64,000 nucleotides of DNA from Exiguobacterium marinum DSM 16307 (GCF_000620845.1 NZ_KK211189.1:2325878-2389877), one strand, 5' to 3'; positions 44,406 through 54,116 are shown, counted from the first letter of the stretch. A program made the numbers and translations. The notes: generated by a model from the letters alone, not told the origin.

Positions 44406-45719
44406 ATGAAACGATACGATGTCATTATTATTGGGAGCGGGTCTGCCGCGAGCCAAGCCGCCACGATTTTACACGATGCCGGTAAAGAGATCGCCATTAT
44501 TGAAAATTGGACGTTCGGGGGAACGTGTCCTCAACGCGGGTGTGATCCGAAAAAAATGCTTGCCGAAGGGGCCGAACTACTCGCCCGTGCCGAGCGTATG
44601 CGCGAACTTGGCGTAGAAGGCAGCCTCTCACTCGATTGGTCATCCTTCAAAAAGCGGATTGATGAATACCGCTTCTCGATTCCTACGTCTAAGACGCAAC
44701 ATTGGAACGAGATGAACATCGATTTATATCAAGGAGAACCTCACTTTATCGATAAAGACTCAATCGTCATCGATGGTCACGAACTTTCTGCCCCTCAATT
44801 TTTGATTGCGACAGGTCAAACGCCCCGTCCTCTTGATATCCCAGGGGGCGAACATGCCATCACGAGTGATGATGTGTTCGACCTCGAATCGTTACCAAAA
44901 TCGATTCACATTGTCGGGGCCGGTTATATCGCCTTTGAATTCGCTCATATTTTCCGACGTTTCGGAAGCGAAGTGACACTCCTCATACGTTCACGTGCAT
45001 TGAAAGCATTCGACCCGAACGTCGTCCACCGACTCGTCGAGGAATCGAAGCATATCGGCATTACCGTCCGACATGACGTTGAGCCAACTAGAATTGATGG
45101 GAACATCTTAACGTTATCAGATGACTCTACCCTTGAAGGAGTGGTCCTTAACGCCACCGGACGAATCCCGAGCATCGAGCGACTCCACCTCGATACGGCT
45201 GGAGTCGAAACAGACCACGACGGTGTACATGTGAACGGTTATCTTCAGACGAGCAATCCAAATATTTATGCAGCTGGCGACGTCGCCAGCAGTCCGAACC
45301 CGGCGCTCACACCGTTTGCTGGTCAGGAAGGACGCCTCGCCGCATTGAACATGCTTCATGGGAATACACGGGCACTCCCGGAGCGTCCGGCACCGACAAT
45401 CGTCTTTACAACGCCACCAATTGCCAAGGTCGGACTGACCGTTGAGGAAGCGGAAGCTGAAGGGATTGACTTTGAGGTGAAAGAGACTGATATGTCGCAC
45501 TTCCTCACCTACTCGCGCATCAATGACGCGACCGCCTATACGAAAGTATTATTGAGTGCAGACGATCACGTAATCGGGGCACATGTAATCGGACATCATG
45601 CGCCGGAACTCATCAATCTGTTCTCTTTCATTATACAGAACAAACTGTCGCATCAACACGTCAAACACTTAGAGGTCGCCTATCCGACCGCCGCTTCCGA
45701 CCTCACCTATCTCATCTAA
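44406..45719 (+). CDS. FAD/NAD(P)-dependent disulfide-reductase-family protein
   Basis: 437 residues of the glutathione/mercuric reductase fold. FAD-binding IIGSGSAASQAA, redox-active pair in GGTCPQRGCDPKKML (Cys near residues 41 and 46), NAD(P)-binding IVGAGYIAFEFAHIF near 172, and ATGRIPS plus YAAGDV near 250-285. The C-terminal dimerisation domain is present but the catalytic HPTxxE is replaced by YPTAASD, so normal thiol reduction of a large disulfide is doubtful. Divergent from uvrC and alone before a terminator. Substrate unknown. Confidence 0.85.
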   Translation: MKRYDVIIIGSGSAASQAATILHDAGKEIAIIENWTFGGTCPQRGCDPKKMLAEGAELLARAERMRELGVEGSLSLDWSSFKKRIDEYRFSIPTSKTQHWNEMNIDLYQGEPHFIDKDSIVIDGHELSAPQFLIATGQTPRPLDIPGGEHAITSDDVFDLESLPKSIHIVGAGYIAFEFAHIFRRFGSEVTLLIRSRALKAFDPNVVHRLVEESKHIGITVRHDVEPTRIDGNILTLSDDSTLEGVVLNATGRIPSIERLHLDTAGVETDHDGVHVNGYLQTSNPNIYAAGDVASSPNPALTPFAGQEGRLAALNMLHGNTRALPERPAPTIVFTTPPIAKVGLTVEEAEAEGIDFEVKETDMSHFLTYSRINDATAYTKVLLSADDHVIGAHVIGHHAPELINLFSFIIQNKLSHQHVKHLEVAYPTAASDLTYLI

Positions 45720-45721
45720 AC

Positions 45722-45760
45722 AAAAGACGGGACTCGCCTCGTGGCGAATCCCGTCTTTTT
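45722..45760. terminator. Bidirectional intrinsic terminator
   Basis: AAAAGACGGGACTCGCC and GGCGAATCCCGTCTTTTT (45722-45760). It serves the oxidoreductase gene on the plus strand and the mrp operon on the minus strand, whose last stop is at 45762. Confidence 0.88.
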
Positions 45761-45761
45761 C

Positions 45762-46121
45762 TCATTCGATTCCTTTATCTTTATCTTCTTTCAGTGCGTC
45801 TTGTAACGACTTCTCCCAAAGCGGGACCCCTTTCGCGTGGGCTGCACGCGAAATGAGGTGCCCGCCAACGGGAGCCGTCAAGAGGACGAAGAAGAGACCG
45901 AGCAAGAGTCTTGCGTCAAATACCCGTTCATCGACATATACGTGAAGGACGGCCGCAAAGAGGACGAACATGACACCGAGTGTCGCACTCTTTGAGGCAG
46001 CGTGTGTTCTCGAATAAATATCTGGGAGACGGATGAGACCGATCGCGGCGACGACAGTGAAGAAGACGCCGATGATCGTGAAGATGCCGGTAATGAGATC
46101 AAAGATCATTGTCGCGGTCAT
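45762..46121 (-). CDS. mrpG: Na+/H+ antiporter subunit G
   Basis: 119 residues, three hydrophobic helices (FDLITGIFTIIGVFFTVVAAIGLIRLPD, ATLGVMFVLFAAVLHVY, LLLGLFFVLLTAPVGGHLISRAAH), with the family motif LPDIYSRTHAASK. Last of the seven mrp genes; start overlaps mrpF by 23 nt. Confidence 0.95.
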   Translation of the reverse strand: MTATMIFDLITGIFTIIGVFFTVVAAIGLIRLPDIYSRTHAASKSATLGVMFVLFAAVLHVYVDERVFDARLLLGLFFVLLTAPVGGHLISRAAHAKGVPLWEKSLQDALKEDKDKGIE

Positions 46122-46398
46122 GTTGAATAATCTCTCCCCTCTCTAAGAATTTCGAGAACGCCACCGTTCCGATGAAAGCTAGAATACTGAGTAGCAAGAT
46201 GACTTCAAAATAAAGGGTCGTATCGAGCAGGATCGACAGCAGGGCAACGACCGAGATGAGCGCAATCCCGATGGAATCGAGCGCGATGACTCGGTCCGCT
46301 GTCGTCGGTCCCTTGACGACGCGATACAACATCATCAACATCGCAAGCAAGAGAATGGCGAGCGAGATGTAGATGAGAATGTCTAGTAAATCCATCAC
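46099..46398 (-). CDS. mrpF: Na+/H+ antiporter subunit F
   Basis: 99 residues with three helices and the family signature RVVKGPTTADRVIALDSIG near residue 26. Overlaps mrpE by 4 nt and mrpG by 23 nt. MrpF has been linked in relatives to bile-salt export as well as antiport. Confidence 0.95.
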   Translation of the reverse strand: MMDLLDILIYISLAILLLAMLMMLYRVVKGPTTADRVIALDSIGIALISVVALLSILLDTTLYFEVILLLSILAFIGTVAFSKFLERGEIIQHDRDNDL

Positions 46399-46880
46399 TC
46401 TGTCGCCTCCTTAATGCTTGATTCAAAGTTATCATAAATGTCTTTTCGTAACGCTTCTTTATCCGGCATATTGAGTGCGTGGATATAGAGCACAGAATTG
46501 TCTTTTGACACTTGAACGACGAGCGTCCCTGGTGTGAGTGTGATCAGCATCGACAGCAAGCTGATTTTCCATCCCTTGTCGAGTGACGTCTCATAGCGGA
46601 AGATTCCTGGTTGAATCTTCAGTTTTGGACTGAGGACGAGACGTAACACCTCGAAGTTCGCAAGGAACAGTTCACGGATGAAAATCAAGAGTAGTTTAAA
46701 TAACCGCCAAACACGCGCAAAATAGAAACTACCTCCACCCGATTTGAAGAATCGGCGCATCATGAACAAGATGAGTAACCCGAGTATATACCCGATAAAG
46801 AATCCGCTCGATGTGAACGATCCCGTGAGGAACATCCAGATGAACGCCAAGAAAAAGTTAATCAATAGTTGATATGCCAT
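46395..46880 (-). CDS. mrpE: Na+/H+ antiporter subunit E
   Basis: 161 residues; N-terminal membrane helices (LLINFFLAFIWMFLTGSF, FFIGYILGLLILFMM) and a cytosolic C-terminal domain with ITLTPGTLVVQVSKDNSVLYIHALN, the MrpE hallmark. Seven nt after mrpD. Confidence 0.95.
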   Translation of the reverse strand: MAYQLLINFFLAFIWMFLTGSFTSSGFFIGYILGLLILFMMRRFFKSGGGSFYFARVWRLFKLLLIFIRELFLANFEVLRLVLSPKLKIQPGIFRYETSLDKGWKISLLSMLITLTPGTLVVQVSKDNSVLYIHALNMPDKEALRKDIYDNFESSIKEATE

Positions 46881-46887
46881 CTGTATT

Positions 46888-48372
46888 TCACTCCTTTATC
46901 ACGGCATCGATATAGATTTCTGGATTGACGAGCGGCTCGATTGCTTGCGTGATGTACGGATGGATGGCTTCTGCCCCGAATCCGTAACCGACCGCAATGA
47001 CGAGCAGCAAGAAGGCAGGGACAATTAAACGTTTCGTATATGGGACGAGCGGTCCATCATACTCACGCTTCGCCTCTCCCCAAAATCCGTTCAAGAAGAT
47101 CTTCATGACCGAATAGAGGACAAAGAGACTCGATAAGAGGACGAGCAACGGACCGAACAACTGTCCTTCATCCATTCCACCTGATACAATTAATAGTTTC
47201 CCGAAGAATCCACTGAGTGGCGGGATTCCCGCGAGCGAGAGAGCTGCGACGAAGAACGTCCATCCGAACAGCGGGAAACGGGTGATGAGCCCTCCCATAT
47301 CACGGAGTTGACCAGATTTGGTGATGCCAATCATCATCCCGACGAGCATGAAGAGAACCGCCTTGATGATCATATCGTGAATCAAATAGTAAAGCGACCC
47401 TTCAAGAGACGTTTGCGTATTGACCGAGATTCCGTACAAAATGACCCCGACCGCGATCATAATGTTGTAGATGATGATCAACTTCACATCGTTATAGGCG
47501 ATTGCGCCTGTCATCCCGATGAAGATCGTGAGGACAGCGAGCACCATAAGGAACGTCTGTAAAAACTCACCGTTCCCATCAAAGAGTAACGTATACGTCC
47601 GTAAAATCGAGTACACCCCTACTTTTGTCAAGAGTGCCCCGAACATCGCGAGAATCGGGGTCGGTGCGACCACATATGCTCCCGGGAGCCAGTAATGAAG
47701 TGGGACAAGTGCCCCTTTCATCCCGAAGACGATGACGAAGAGTACACCGATGACGGTGATGACATCCGGATTATCGACGAGCGGGATCTTCATCGCCAAG
47801 TCCGCCAAGTTGAGCGTGCCCGTCACGCCATAAAGCAAGGCGACCGACATGACGAAGAGCGCCGAGGCGATGATGTTCACGAGCAAGTACTTGATCGACT
47901 CCCGTAACTGGACACCACGTCCACCGAGTACGATCAACACGTATGAAGACATCAAGAAGACTTCAAAGAAGACGAACAAGTTAAAAATATCACCCGTTGT
48001 AAAGGCACCGTTCACCCCGACGAGCAAGAACAACATCGCGATGTACAAGTAGTTCCCTTCATACGAATCTGAAAAATAATGGACGGCGAACCATACGACA
48101 AATAGTGTGAGTAGTGTCGACGTCGTCACGAGTAGGGCTGACAGCATATCCGATACGAGACTGATCCCGAAAGGTGCTTGCCAGTTCCCGAGGTTGAGGG
48201 TTTGAATTCCCTCAACGGAGACCGTGTGTACGAGAAAGAGTGACACGATCGAAGTAATGACTAAAGCTCCAAGAGCCATCCCGCGCTGCAGTTGGACCCG
48301 TTTTGGCATGAACATCATAATGATGGCCGCAAGCGCAGGAATGACGATTGGAAAGACCGGTAAGTTAATCAT
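46888..48372 (-). CDS. mrpD: Na+/H+ antiporter subunit D
   Basis: 494 residues, about 14 helices, homologous to complex I subunit NuoN/NuoM. The essential transmembrane glutamate region FFEVFLMSSYVLIVLGG near residue 138 and the lysine-bearing MKGALVPLHYWLPGAY near 218 are present. Overlaps mrpC by 8 nt. Confidence 0.96.
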   Translation of the reverse strand: MINLPVFPIVIPALAAIIMMFMPKRVQLQRGMALGALVITSIVSLFLVHTVSVEGIQTLNLGNWQAPFGISLVSDMLSALLVTTSTLLTLFVVWFAVHYFSDSYEGNYLYIAMLFLLVGVNGAFTTGDIFNLFVFFEVFLMSSYVLIVLGGRGVQLRESIKYLLVNIIASALFVMSVALLYGVTGTLNLADLAMKIPLVDNPDVITVIGVLFVIVFGMKGALVPLHYWLPGAYVVAPTPILAMFGALLTKVGVYSILRTYTLLFDGNGEFLQTFLMVLAVLTIFIGMTGAIAYNDVKLIIIYNIMIAVGVILYGISVNTQTSLEGSLYYLIHDMIIKAVLFMLVGMMIGITKSGQLRDMGGLITRFPLFGWTFFVAALSLAGIPPLSGFFGKLLIVSGGMDEGQLFGPLLVLLSSLFVLYSVMKIFLNGFWGEAKREYDGPLVPYTKRLIVPAFLLLVIAVGYGFGAEAIHPYITQAIEPLVNPEIYIDAVIKE

Positions 48373-48706
48373 ACGATTCTGTTCCTTTCATTTCTTCCAT
48401 ATTGTCCGTGCTGAGCTCCTGGTATGTGCGGTATGCAAGTACGAGGAAGAACGCCGTTACACCGAAACTGATAACAATCGCCGTCAAGACGAGCGCTTGT
48501 GGTAACGGATCCGTAAATTCAGTCACGCCGTCCACAAGGACAGGGGCATCCCCTGTCTTCAAACCTGCCGTCGTCAAGACGAGCAAGTGTGCCGCGTGGC
48601 TAAATAGTGCCGTGCCGATGATGATGCGCAACAAACTTCTTGAGAGAACAAGATAGACCGCACACATCGTCAGAACACCGATGATGATGCTAACGAAGAT
48701 TTCCAT
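48365..48706 (-). CDS. mrpC: Na+/H+ antiporter subunit C
   Basis: 113 residues, three helices, NuoK-like; signature IIGTALFSHAAHLLVLT near residue 30 and LPQALVLTAIVISFGVTAF near 70. One-base overlap with mrpB. Confidence 0.95.
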   Translation of the reverse strand: MEIFVSIIIGVLTMCAVYLVLSRSLLRIIIGTALFSHAAHLLVLTTAGLKTGDAPVLVDGVTEFTDPLPQALVLTAIVISFGVTAFFLVLAYRTYQELSTDNMEEMKGTESYD

Positions 48707-49149
48707 TATTCACTCTCTCCAATCGTTTGAATGATCGTCATGGTGACACCGATGACAACGAGATAGACCCCTAAATCGAACGCAATCGCCGTATGGAGTG
48801 TCTGCTCACCGAGAAGTGGCAAATCAAACTTTCCGTAGGCGTGCGTTAAGAACGGACGATCAAAGAAAATTGAGTGAAGACCTGTCGCGAGCGCAATCAA
48901 TAACCCCGTCGCTGTCATGAGACGATAGTCGATTGGGAGCACGTTCGCGAGCGTCTTCGAATCAAATGCAAGTAGCAGTAAGACGAGTGCCGCGGATGTC
49001 ATCAACCCACCGATGAAGCCTCCACCTGGTGAATAGTGACCGGCAAAGAACAAATCGATTGAGAAGATGACGATGATGAAGAAGATGATAATCGCAGCCG
49101 TCTGCAAAATGACATCATTGACGGGTTTGCTGTTTTGCTTCATGTGCAC
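48706..49149 (-). CDS. mrpB: Na+/H+ antiporter subunit B
   Basis: 147 residues, four helices, with GHYSPGGGFIGGL near residue 42, typical of MrpB. The start is GTG at 49149 or, better spaced from AGGAG, ATG at 49143. It overlaps the end of mrpA by about 30 nt. Confidence 0.95.
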   Translation of the reverse strand: MHMKQNSKPVNDVILQTAAIIIFFIIVIFSIDLFFAGHYSPGGGFIGGLMTSAALVLLLLAFDSKTLANVLPIDYRLMTATGLLIALATGLHSIFFDRPFLTHAYGKFDLPLLGEQTLHTAIAFDLGVYLVVIGVTMTIIQTIGESE

Positions 49150-51556
49150 CTTCTCCTTTCGTACGTCGTGATGTTCTAAATTTAATCATCGTGTAAATTC
49201 CGAGTGCCGCAAGTCCGAGAACGACGATTTCAAACAAGGTATCAAATCCACGGAAGTCGACGAGGACGACGTTAACCATGTTCTTCCCTGCTGCGAGCTC
49301 ATATACGTTCTCTTTATAAAATTCCGAGATCGACGTGAGCGATTTATTCGTGAGCGCCATGAAACTGAGAAGCGTCACGGTCGTTCCTACAAGAATGGCC
49401 ACGATGGCATTCCCTACTTTGAAGCGCATGCGTACTTCCTTCTTGCTGATCTCTGGCATGTGATAGAAGACGAGCAAGAACAGTGCCACAGAGACCGTCT
49501 CGATGACGAGCTGGGTGAGCGCCAAGTCAGGTGCACCGAAGAAGACGAAGAAAAGGGCTACGCCGTAACCAACGACTCCAAGTAAGATGATGGACGGGAG
49601 ACGCGACTTCATGAATAGAATCGCGAGCGCACCGAGCATGACAACAACTCCGAGAACATATTCATACGGCGCAATCTCAGCCAAGTTCTCGAATGAGAAC
49701 TTATACATATCGAACCACCAAATGCTAAAGAGCATCATTCCTGAAAGGAAGACGAAAATATAAATCAAATACGACCGGATGAAACCAGTCATATAGTTGT
49801 CTTTAAAGCGATACGCTGCCTTATTCGACCAAACGAGCGTACCATCGTACACTCCGTTAAGCGTCAAACGGTGTGGGATGCGATTGTAAATCCCCATCCA
49901 TTTGCCCATCTGCCAAAACAGTAAGGAACCGAGGAGGACGACCCCGATAGTCATATATAGTTCAGGCGTGAGTCCGTGCCAGAAGTAGATGTGGACATCG
50001 ACTTCCTGGCCTTGTGCGACGAGTGTCGGATAAATCGACTCGACGGCTGGCTTAATGAGCGAGTTCGACAACACGTTCGGGAAGAACCCGAGACCGACAA
50101 CGAGAAGCGCTAGGATGACCGGCGAAATCAACATGCCGATTGGTGCCTCATGCGGTTGTTTCGGTAACTGATCGAACTTCGCTTTGCCCATGAACGTCCG
50201 TGCGAACAGCATGATGCTGTAAATGAACGTAAACACACTACCGATGAAGGCAATGATTGGGAGTAAAATCCCGATCGTATCGAGCGCAAAGAAGTCGGCT
50301 GAGAAGACTTTCGTCGTCGCCTTCAAGAACATCTCTTTACTCAAGAAGCCGTTAAATGGCGGAAGACCTGCCATCGACAACGAACCGATGATGGCAATCG
50401 TGAACGTGATCGGCATGACGGTCATCAGACCACCGAGTTTTCGAATATCACGCGTGCCCGTCTCATGGTCGACAATCCCAGCCATCATGAAGAGCGAACC
50501 TTTGAACGTCGCGTGGTTAATCAAATGGAAGATAGCGGCGATTGTCGCTACCATAAAGATATTGTCATCCATTCCGTCATAATGAAGGGCAGCTGCCCCG
50601 AGACCAAGAAGTGACATGATCAATCCAAGCTGACTGACCGTAGAGAACGCCAAGATCCCCTTCAGGTCGGTCTGCTTAACAGCGTTGAACGACCCCCAGA
50701 ACATCGTGAACATCCCGACCCCTGCAATCGTCCATAGCCATACTGATGACTCCTGAAACACCGGACTCATACGGGCCACAAGATAGAGACCCGCCTTGAC
50801 CATCGTTGCTGAGTGGAGGTACGCACTGACCGGAGTCGGTGCCTCCATCGCATCAGGTAACCAAATGTGGAACGGGAACTGCGCAGATTTCGTGAAGGCC
50901 CCGAGCAAGATGAGAATCATCGCAACAAGGAAGAACGGACTCTCGGCGATGACACCTGAGTTCGCGACCATGTCACGAATGCTGTACGAGCCGATCATCG
51001 ACTCGAGTAAGACAATCCCCCCGAGCATCGATAATCCACCGAATACAGTGAGAAGCATTGATTTTTGAGCACCGTAACGAGAACGCTCTTTTTCATACCA
51101 GTATCCGATCAACAGAAACGATGAAATCGATGTGAGTTCCCAGAACATATACATGACAATCATGTTGTCCGAAAGAACGACCCCGAGCATGGCGCTCATG
51201 AACATCAAGAGATACACATAAAAATGTCCTAACGATTCCTTATCCTTATTCAAATAATAAATTGAATAGAGGACGACGAGCGCCCCGATCCCCGTAATGA
51301 GGAGGGCGAATAACAGACTGAGTCCGTCGACGTATGCCGTGAAGTTAATCCCGAGAGACGGCATCCACGAAATCGTCGCTGTCACGACGTCCCCTGCACT
51401 CGTAATCGGAATGAATCCGGCGAAGTAGGTGACGAGGACGACCGGAACGATCAGGACGAACCAACCTGTATGAATTTGCTTCATCCCCCGAAACAAAAAC
51501 GGGATGAACGGTGCCGCGAGGAGCGGCAACAAAATAGCTAAATGTAACACCGACAA
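49115..51556 (-). CDS. mrpA: Na+/H+ antiporter subunit A
   Basis: 813 residues, about 20 helices; the largest subunit of the Mrp heterooligomer, homologous to NuoL with a C-terminal MbhD/MbhE-like extension. It has the transmembrane glutamate in MFWELTSISSFLLIGYW near residue 140 and FPFHIWLPDAMEAPTPVSAYLHSATMVKAG near 230-260. The start is a TTG at 51556 with GGAGG 7 nt upstream; an ATG at 51613 lacks a site. It heads the mrpABCDEFG operon, which expels Na+ and supports pH homeostasis, fitting alkali- and salt-tolerant Exiguobacterium. Confidence 0.96.
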   Translation of the reverse strand: MSVLHLAILLPLLAAPFIPFLFRGMKQIHTGWFVLIVPVVLVTYFAGFIPITSAGDVVTATISWMPSLGINFTAYVDGLSLLFALLITGIGALVVLYSIYYLNKDKESLGHFYVYLLMFMSAMLGVVLSDNMIVMYMFWELTSISSFLLIGYWYEKERSRYGAQKSMLLTVFGGLSMLGGIVLLESMIGSYSIRDMVANSGVIAESPFFLVAMILILLGAFTKSAQFPFHIWLPDAMEAPTPVSAYLHSATMVKAGLYLVARMSPVFQESSVWLWTIAGVGMFTMFWGSFNAVKQTDLKGILAFSTVSQLGLIMSLLGLGAAALHYDGMDDNIFMVATIAAIFHLINHATFKGSLFMMAGIVDHETGTRDIRKLGGLMTVMPITFTIAIIGSLSMAGLPPFNGFLSKEMFLKATTKVFSADFFALDTIGILLPIIAFIGSVFTFIYSIMLFARTFMGKAKFDQLPKQPHEAPIGMLISPVILALLVVGLGFFPNVLSNSLIKPAVESIYPTLVAQGQEVDVHIYFWHGLTPELYMTIGVVLLGSLLFWQMGKWMGIYNRIPHRLTLNGVYDGTLVWSNKAAYRFKDNYMTGFIRSYLIYIFVFLSGMMLFSIWWFDMYKFSFENLAEIAPYEYVLGVVVMLGALAILFMKSRLPSIILLGVVGYGVALFFVFFGAPDLALTQLVIETVSVALFLLVFYHMPEISKKEVRMRFKVGNAIVAILVGTTVTLLSFMALTNKSLTSISEFYKENVYELAAGKNMVNVVLVDFRGFDTLFEIVVLGLAALGIYTMIKFRTSRRTKGEGAHEAKQQTRQ

Positions 51557-51613
51557 GAAAATTCCTCCTTCGAACAGAGTCGTACACTTAATAGAGCCGT
51601 AAAGTAAGGTCAC

Positions 51614-51867
51614 TTGACTCCATCATGTCTTCCTCATGAGTATAGCGTAAATTTTCAGTCTGTTTCCATGATAAAAGCTTCCAGTTCAAACGCTTCCTAG
51701 TTATTTTTTTCTGTCTGTTAAATATGAAGGAAGCCGACGGAAATCTTATAAAAAAAATTAGAAATCAGACGTTATGTATCGGAAAATGACCCGAGTGATA
51801 CCCTACGGAATAACTCATTCTATTCCCTACTTGCCTGTTCTTTTCCTTCTTTTACAGTCGACAAAAC
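51614..51867. other. Control region upstream of mrpA
   Basis: 254 bp without a gene. A TATACT lies about 80 nt before mrpA on the minus strand (51648-51643), without a good -35. The rest is AT-rich. No riboswitch, operator or small ORF was recognised. Confidence 0.35.
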
Positions 51868-51898
51868 AAAAAAGCAGCCGATAAACCATCGGCTGCTA
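51868..51898 (-). terminator. Intrinsic terminator of trxA
   Basis: On the minus strand AGCAGCCGAT, GGTTT and ATCGGCTGCT form a perfect stem followed by TTTTTTG. Confidence 0.87.
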
Positions 51899-51903
51899 CG
51901 CAA

Positions 51904-52218
51904 TTATTGTGCTGTCGCGATAAACTCTTTCAATGCTTCTTTCGGTTGGAAGCCCATTGTTTTAGAAACAGGCTGACCGTCTTTAAACATCATGAGTGTT
52001 GGAATGCTTTGAATTTGGAAAGCACCCGCGACTTCAGGATTTTCGTCTACGTCGAGTTTCACGATTTGGACTTGGTCACTCATTTCTTGATCAAGTTCTT
52101 CAAGAACTGGCGCGATCATGCGACATGGTCCACACCAAGTTGCCCAAAAATCAACGAGGACTACGCCCTCTTTAACATCTTGTTCAAACGATTGAGTCGT
52201 TGCGTGTTTAATAGCCAT
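51904..52218 (-). CDS. trxA: Thioredoxin
   Basis: 104 residues with the classical active site ATWCGPCRM near residue 28 and cis-proline region QSIPTLMMF near 73. General cytosolic disulfide reductant. It follows etfA as in B. subtilis but has its own promoter. Confidence 0.97.
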   Translation of the reverse strand: MAIKHATTQSFEQDVKEGVVLVDFWATWCGPCRMIAPVLEELDQEMSDQVQIVKLDVDENPEVAGAFQIQSIPTLMMFKDGQPVSKTMGFQPKEALKEFIATAQ

Positions 52219-52281
52219 TTATAAAAACCTCCCCAATAAGATGAGAGAGTCCTGATTTAGAACTCTCATGCAATTCATGTT

Positions 52282-52290
52282 CAGAGTATA
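52282..52290 (-). promoter_or_regulatory. Probable promoter of trxA
   Basis: TGG-TATACT on the minus strand (TATACT at 52290-52285) forms an extended -10. TTTTGG is 18 nt further up. A GAGAGT/ACTCTC hairpin (52245-52267) lies in the leader. Confidence 0.5.
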
Positions 52291-52325
52291 CCACGGAGGG
52301 TAACAACCCCAAAACGTTTTGCTTA

Positions 52326-53291
52326 TTAGCTATTGACGAGGTGTTTGCGGAATTCTTCCGTCAACATCGGAACGACATCGAACAAGTCACCGACGATTCC
52401 ATAATCCGCTACGCTGAAGATGTTCGCTTCTGGGTCTTTGTTGATGGCCACGATCACTTTCGCGTTACTCATCCCTGCCAAGTGTTGAATCGCTCCAGAG
52501 ATCCCGCATGCGATATAAAGATCCGGTGTGACGACTTTACCTGTCTGTCCGATTTGAAGCGCGTAATCGCAGTAGTCGGCGTCACATGCTCCACGTGAAG
52601 CACCGACAGCTCCTCCGAGCAGTTCGGCCAACTCTTCAAGCGGTTTGAATCCATCTTCGCTCTTTACACCACGTCCGCCTGCGACGATGACTTTTGCTTC
52701 CGCCAAGTCGACTTTTCCTGTCGCCTTACGAACGACTTCTTTGACGATCATCGCGAGGTCTTTCAATTCAACTGCTGGCGTTTCAACGGAGACGCTTGCA
52801 CCTGCTTGACGAGGAAGCGCATCGATGTTGTTTGGGCGGATTGTGAAGAACATGACCGAATCTTTGAACTTCACTTTCTCGAACGCCTTCCCTGAGTAGA
52901 TTGGGCGAACGAATTCTGCATCGCGACCTGTTCCTTCAATGGAAACAACGTCACTGATGAGTCCGGCATCGAGACGTGCTGCAAGTTTCGGTGCAATGTC
53001 TTTCCCTAGAGCCGTGTGTCCAAGAACAATCATTTCCGGTTTTTCTTGCTCGATCAACTGACGGAGCACCTGTCCATAACCGTCTGGCGTATAGTGTTTG
53101 AGACGCTCGTCTTCGACGACGAGGACGCGGCTTGCGCCATGTTCTCCAAGTTCTTGGGCGAGTGATTGCACGTGATCCCCAATCACGACTGCCGTCACAT
53201 CGTCTGTTAATTGTTTCGCCGCAGCGATGGCTTCAAATGATACGTTACGTAACGCGCCTTCACGCGCTTCTGCGAGTACTAAAGCTTTCAT
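52326..53291 (-). CDS. etfA: Electron transfer flavoprotein alpha subunit
   Basis: 321 residues. The N-terminal half forms the alpha/beta domain; the C-terminal FAD-binding domain shows GGRGVKSEDGFKPLEELAELLGGAVGASR near 200-230 and QIGQTGKVVTPDLYIACGISGAIQHLAGM near 250-278. Carries electrons from acyl-CoA dehydrogenases to the respiratory chain. 14 nt after etfB. Confidence 0.96.
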   Translation of the reverse strand: MKALVLAEAREGALRNVSFEAIAAAKQLTDDVTAVVIGDHVQSLAQELGEHGASRVLVVEDERLKHYTPDGYGQVLRQLIEQEKPEMIVLGHTALGKDIAPKLAARLDAGLISDVVSIEGTGRDAEFVRPIYSGKAFEKVKFKDSVMFFTIRPNNIDALPRQAGASVSVETPAVELKDLAMIVKEVVRKATGKVDLAEAKVIVAGGRGVKSEDGFKPLEELAELLGGAVGASRGACDADYCDYALQIGQTGKVVTPDLYIACGISGAIQHLAGMSNAKVIVAINKDPEANIFSVADYGIVGDLFDVVPMLTEEFRKHLVNS

Positions 53292-53305
53292 CTATGATCT
53301 CCCCC

Positions 53306-54079
53306 TTAAATGACTTTCGCTTCCGTGCGAAGAAGTTGTACGAGCTCATTCACTTGTGTCGACAAATCGCCTTCAAGGATGCGCCCGGCTTTCTTCTCCT
53401 CTGGTAAGAATCGTTCGATCGTCTCGATTTTCGCCTCGATTTCATCCTCATCGAGTTCGATGTCCATGAGTTCGAGTTCTTCGAGCGGCTTTTTCTTCGC
53501 CTTCATGATTCCTGGCAAGCTCGGGTAACGTGGCTCGTTCAATCCTTGTTGTGCCGTCACGAGGAGTGGGAGTGCGACTTCGATGACTTCCGTGTCCCCT
53601 TCCACATCGCGTGTGACCGTTGCCGTCGTACCATCGATTTCAAGACCGGTGATCGTCGTCACGTAGTTCATGTCGAGAAGTTCAGCGACACGCGGTGCGA
53701 CTTGTCCGCTACCACCGTCGATTGCGACATTTCCTGCGAAGATGAGGTCTGCGTCTTGTTCTTTCAAATACGTCGCAATGACTTTTGAAATCGTGACGTG
53801 GTCCGCATCCTCGACATCGTCCTCGATCGAGATGCGAACGGCTTTGTCCGCCCCCATCGCGAGCGCTGTACGAAGTTCCTTATCTGCATCTTCTGGTCCT
53901 ACCGTGATGACCGTGACCTCTCCCCCGAGTGCGTCACGTTTTTGAATCGCTTCTTCGACTGCATATTCGTCATACGGGTTGATGATGAACTCAGCACCGT
54001 CTTCTTGAATTTCCCCATTCTCGAGCTGAATCGCTTCCTCTGTATCAAACGTACGTTTCAGCAAAACAAAAATATTCAT
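53306..54079 (-). CDS. etfB: Electron transfer flavoprotein beta subunit
   Basis: 257 residues; AMP-binding fold with NPYDEYAVEEAIQ near residue 34 and the beta signature VTTITGLEIDG/DVEGDTEVIEVALP in the middle. The ATG at 54079 has AAGGGGGA upstream; an ATG seven codons earlier lacks one. Downstream of fadR; fadB, which lies between them in B. subtilis, is missing. Confidence 0.95.
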   Translation of the reverse strand: MNIFVLLKRTFDTEEAIQLENGEIQEDGAEFIINPYDEYAVEEAIQKRDALGGEVTVITVGPEDADKELRTALAMGADKAVRISIEDDVEDADHVTISKVIATYLKEQDADLIFAGNVAIDGGSGQVAPRVAELLDMNYVTTITGLEIDGTTATVTRDVEGDTEVIEVALPLLVTAQQGLNEPRYPSLPGIMKAKKKPLEELELMDIELDEDEIEAKIETIERFLPEEKKAGRILEGDLSTQVNELVQLLRTEAKVI

Positions 54080-54116
54080 GGTTGATCCCCCTTTAGTCAA
54101 TTCTTCCCATCATTCA

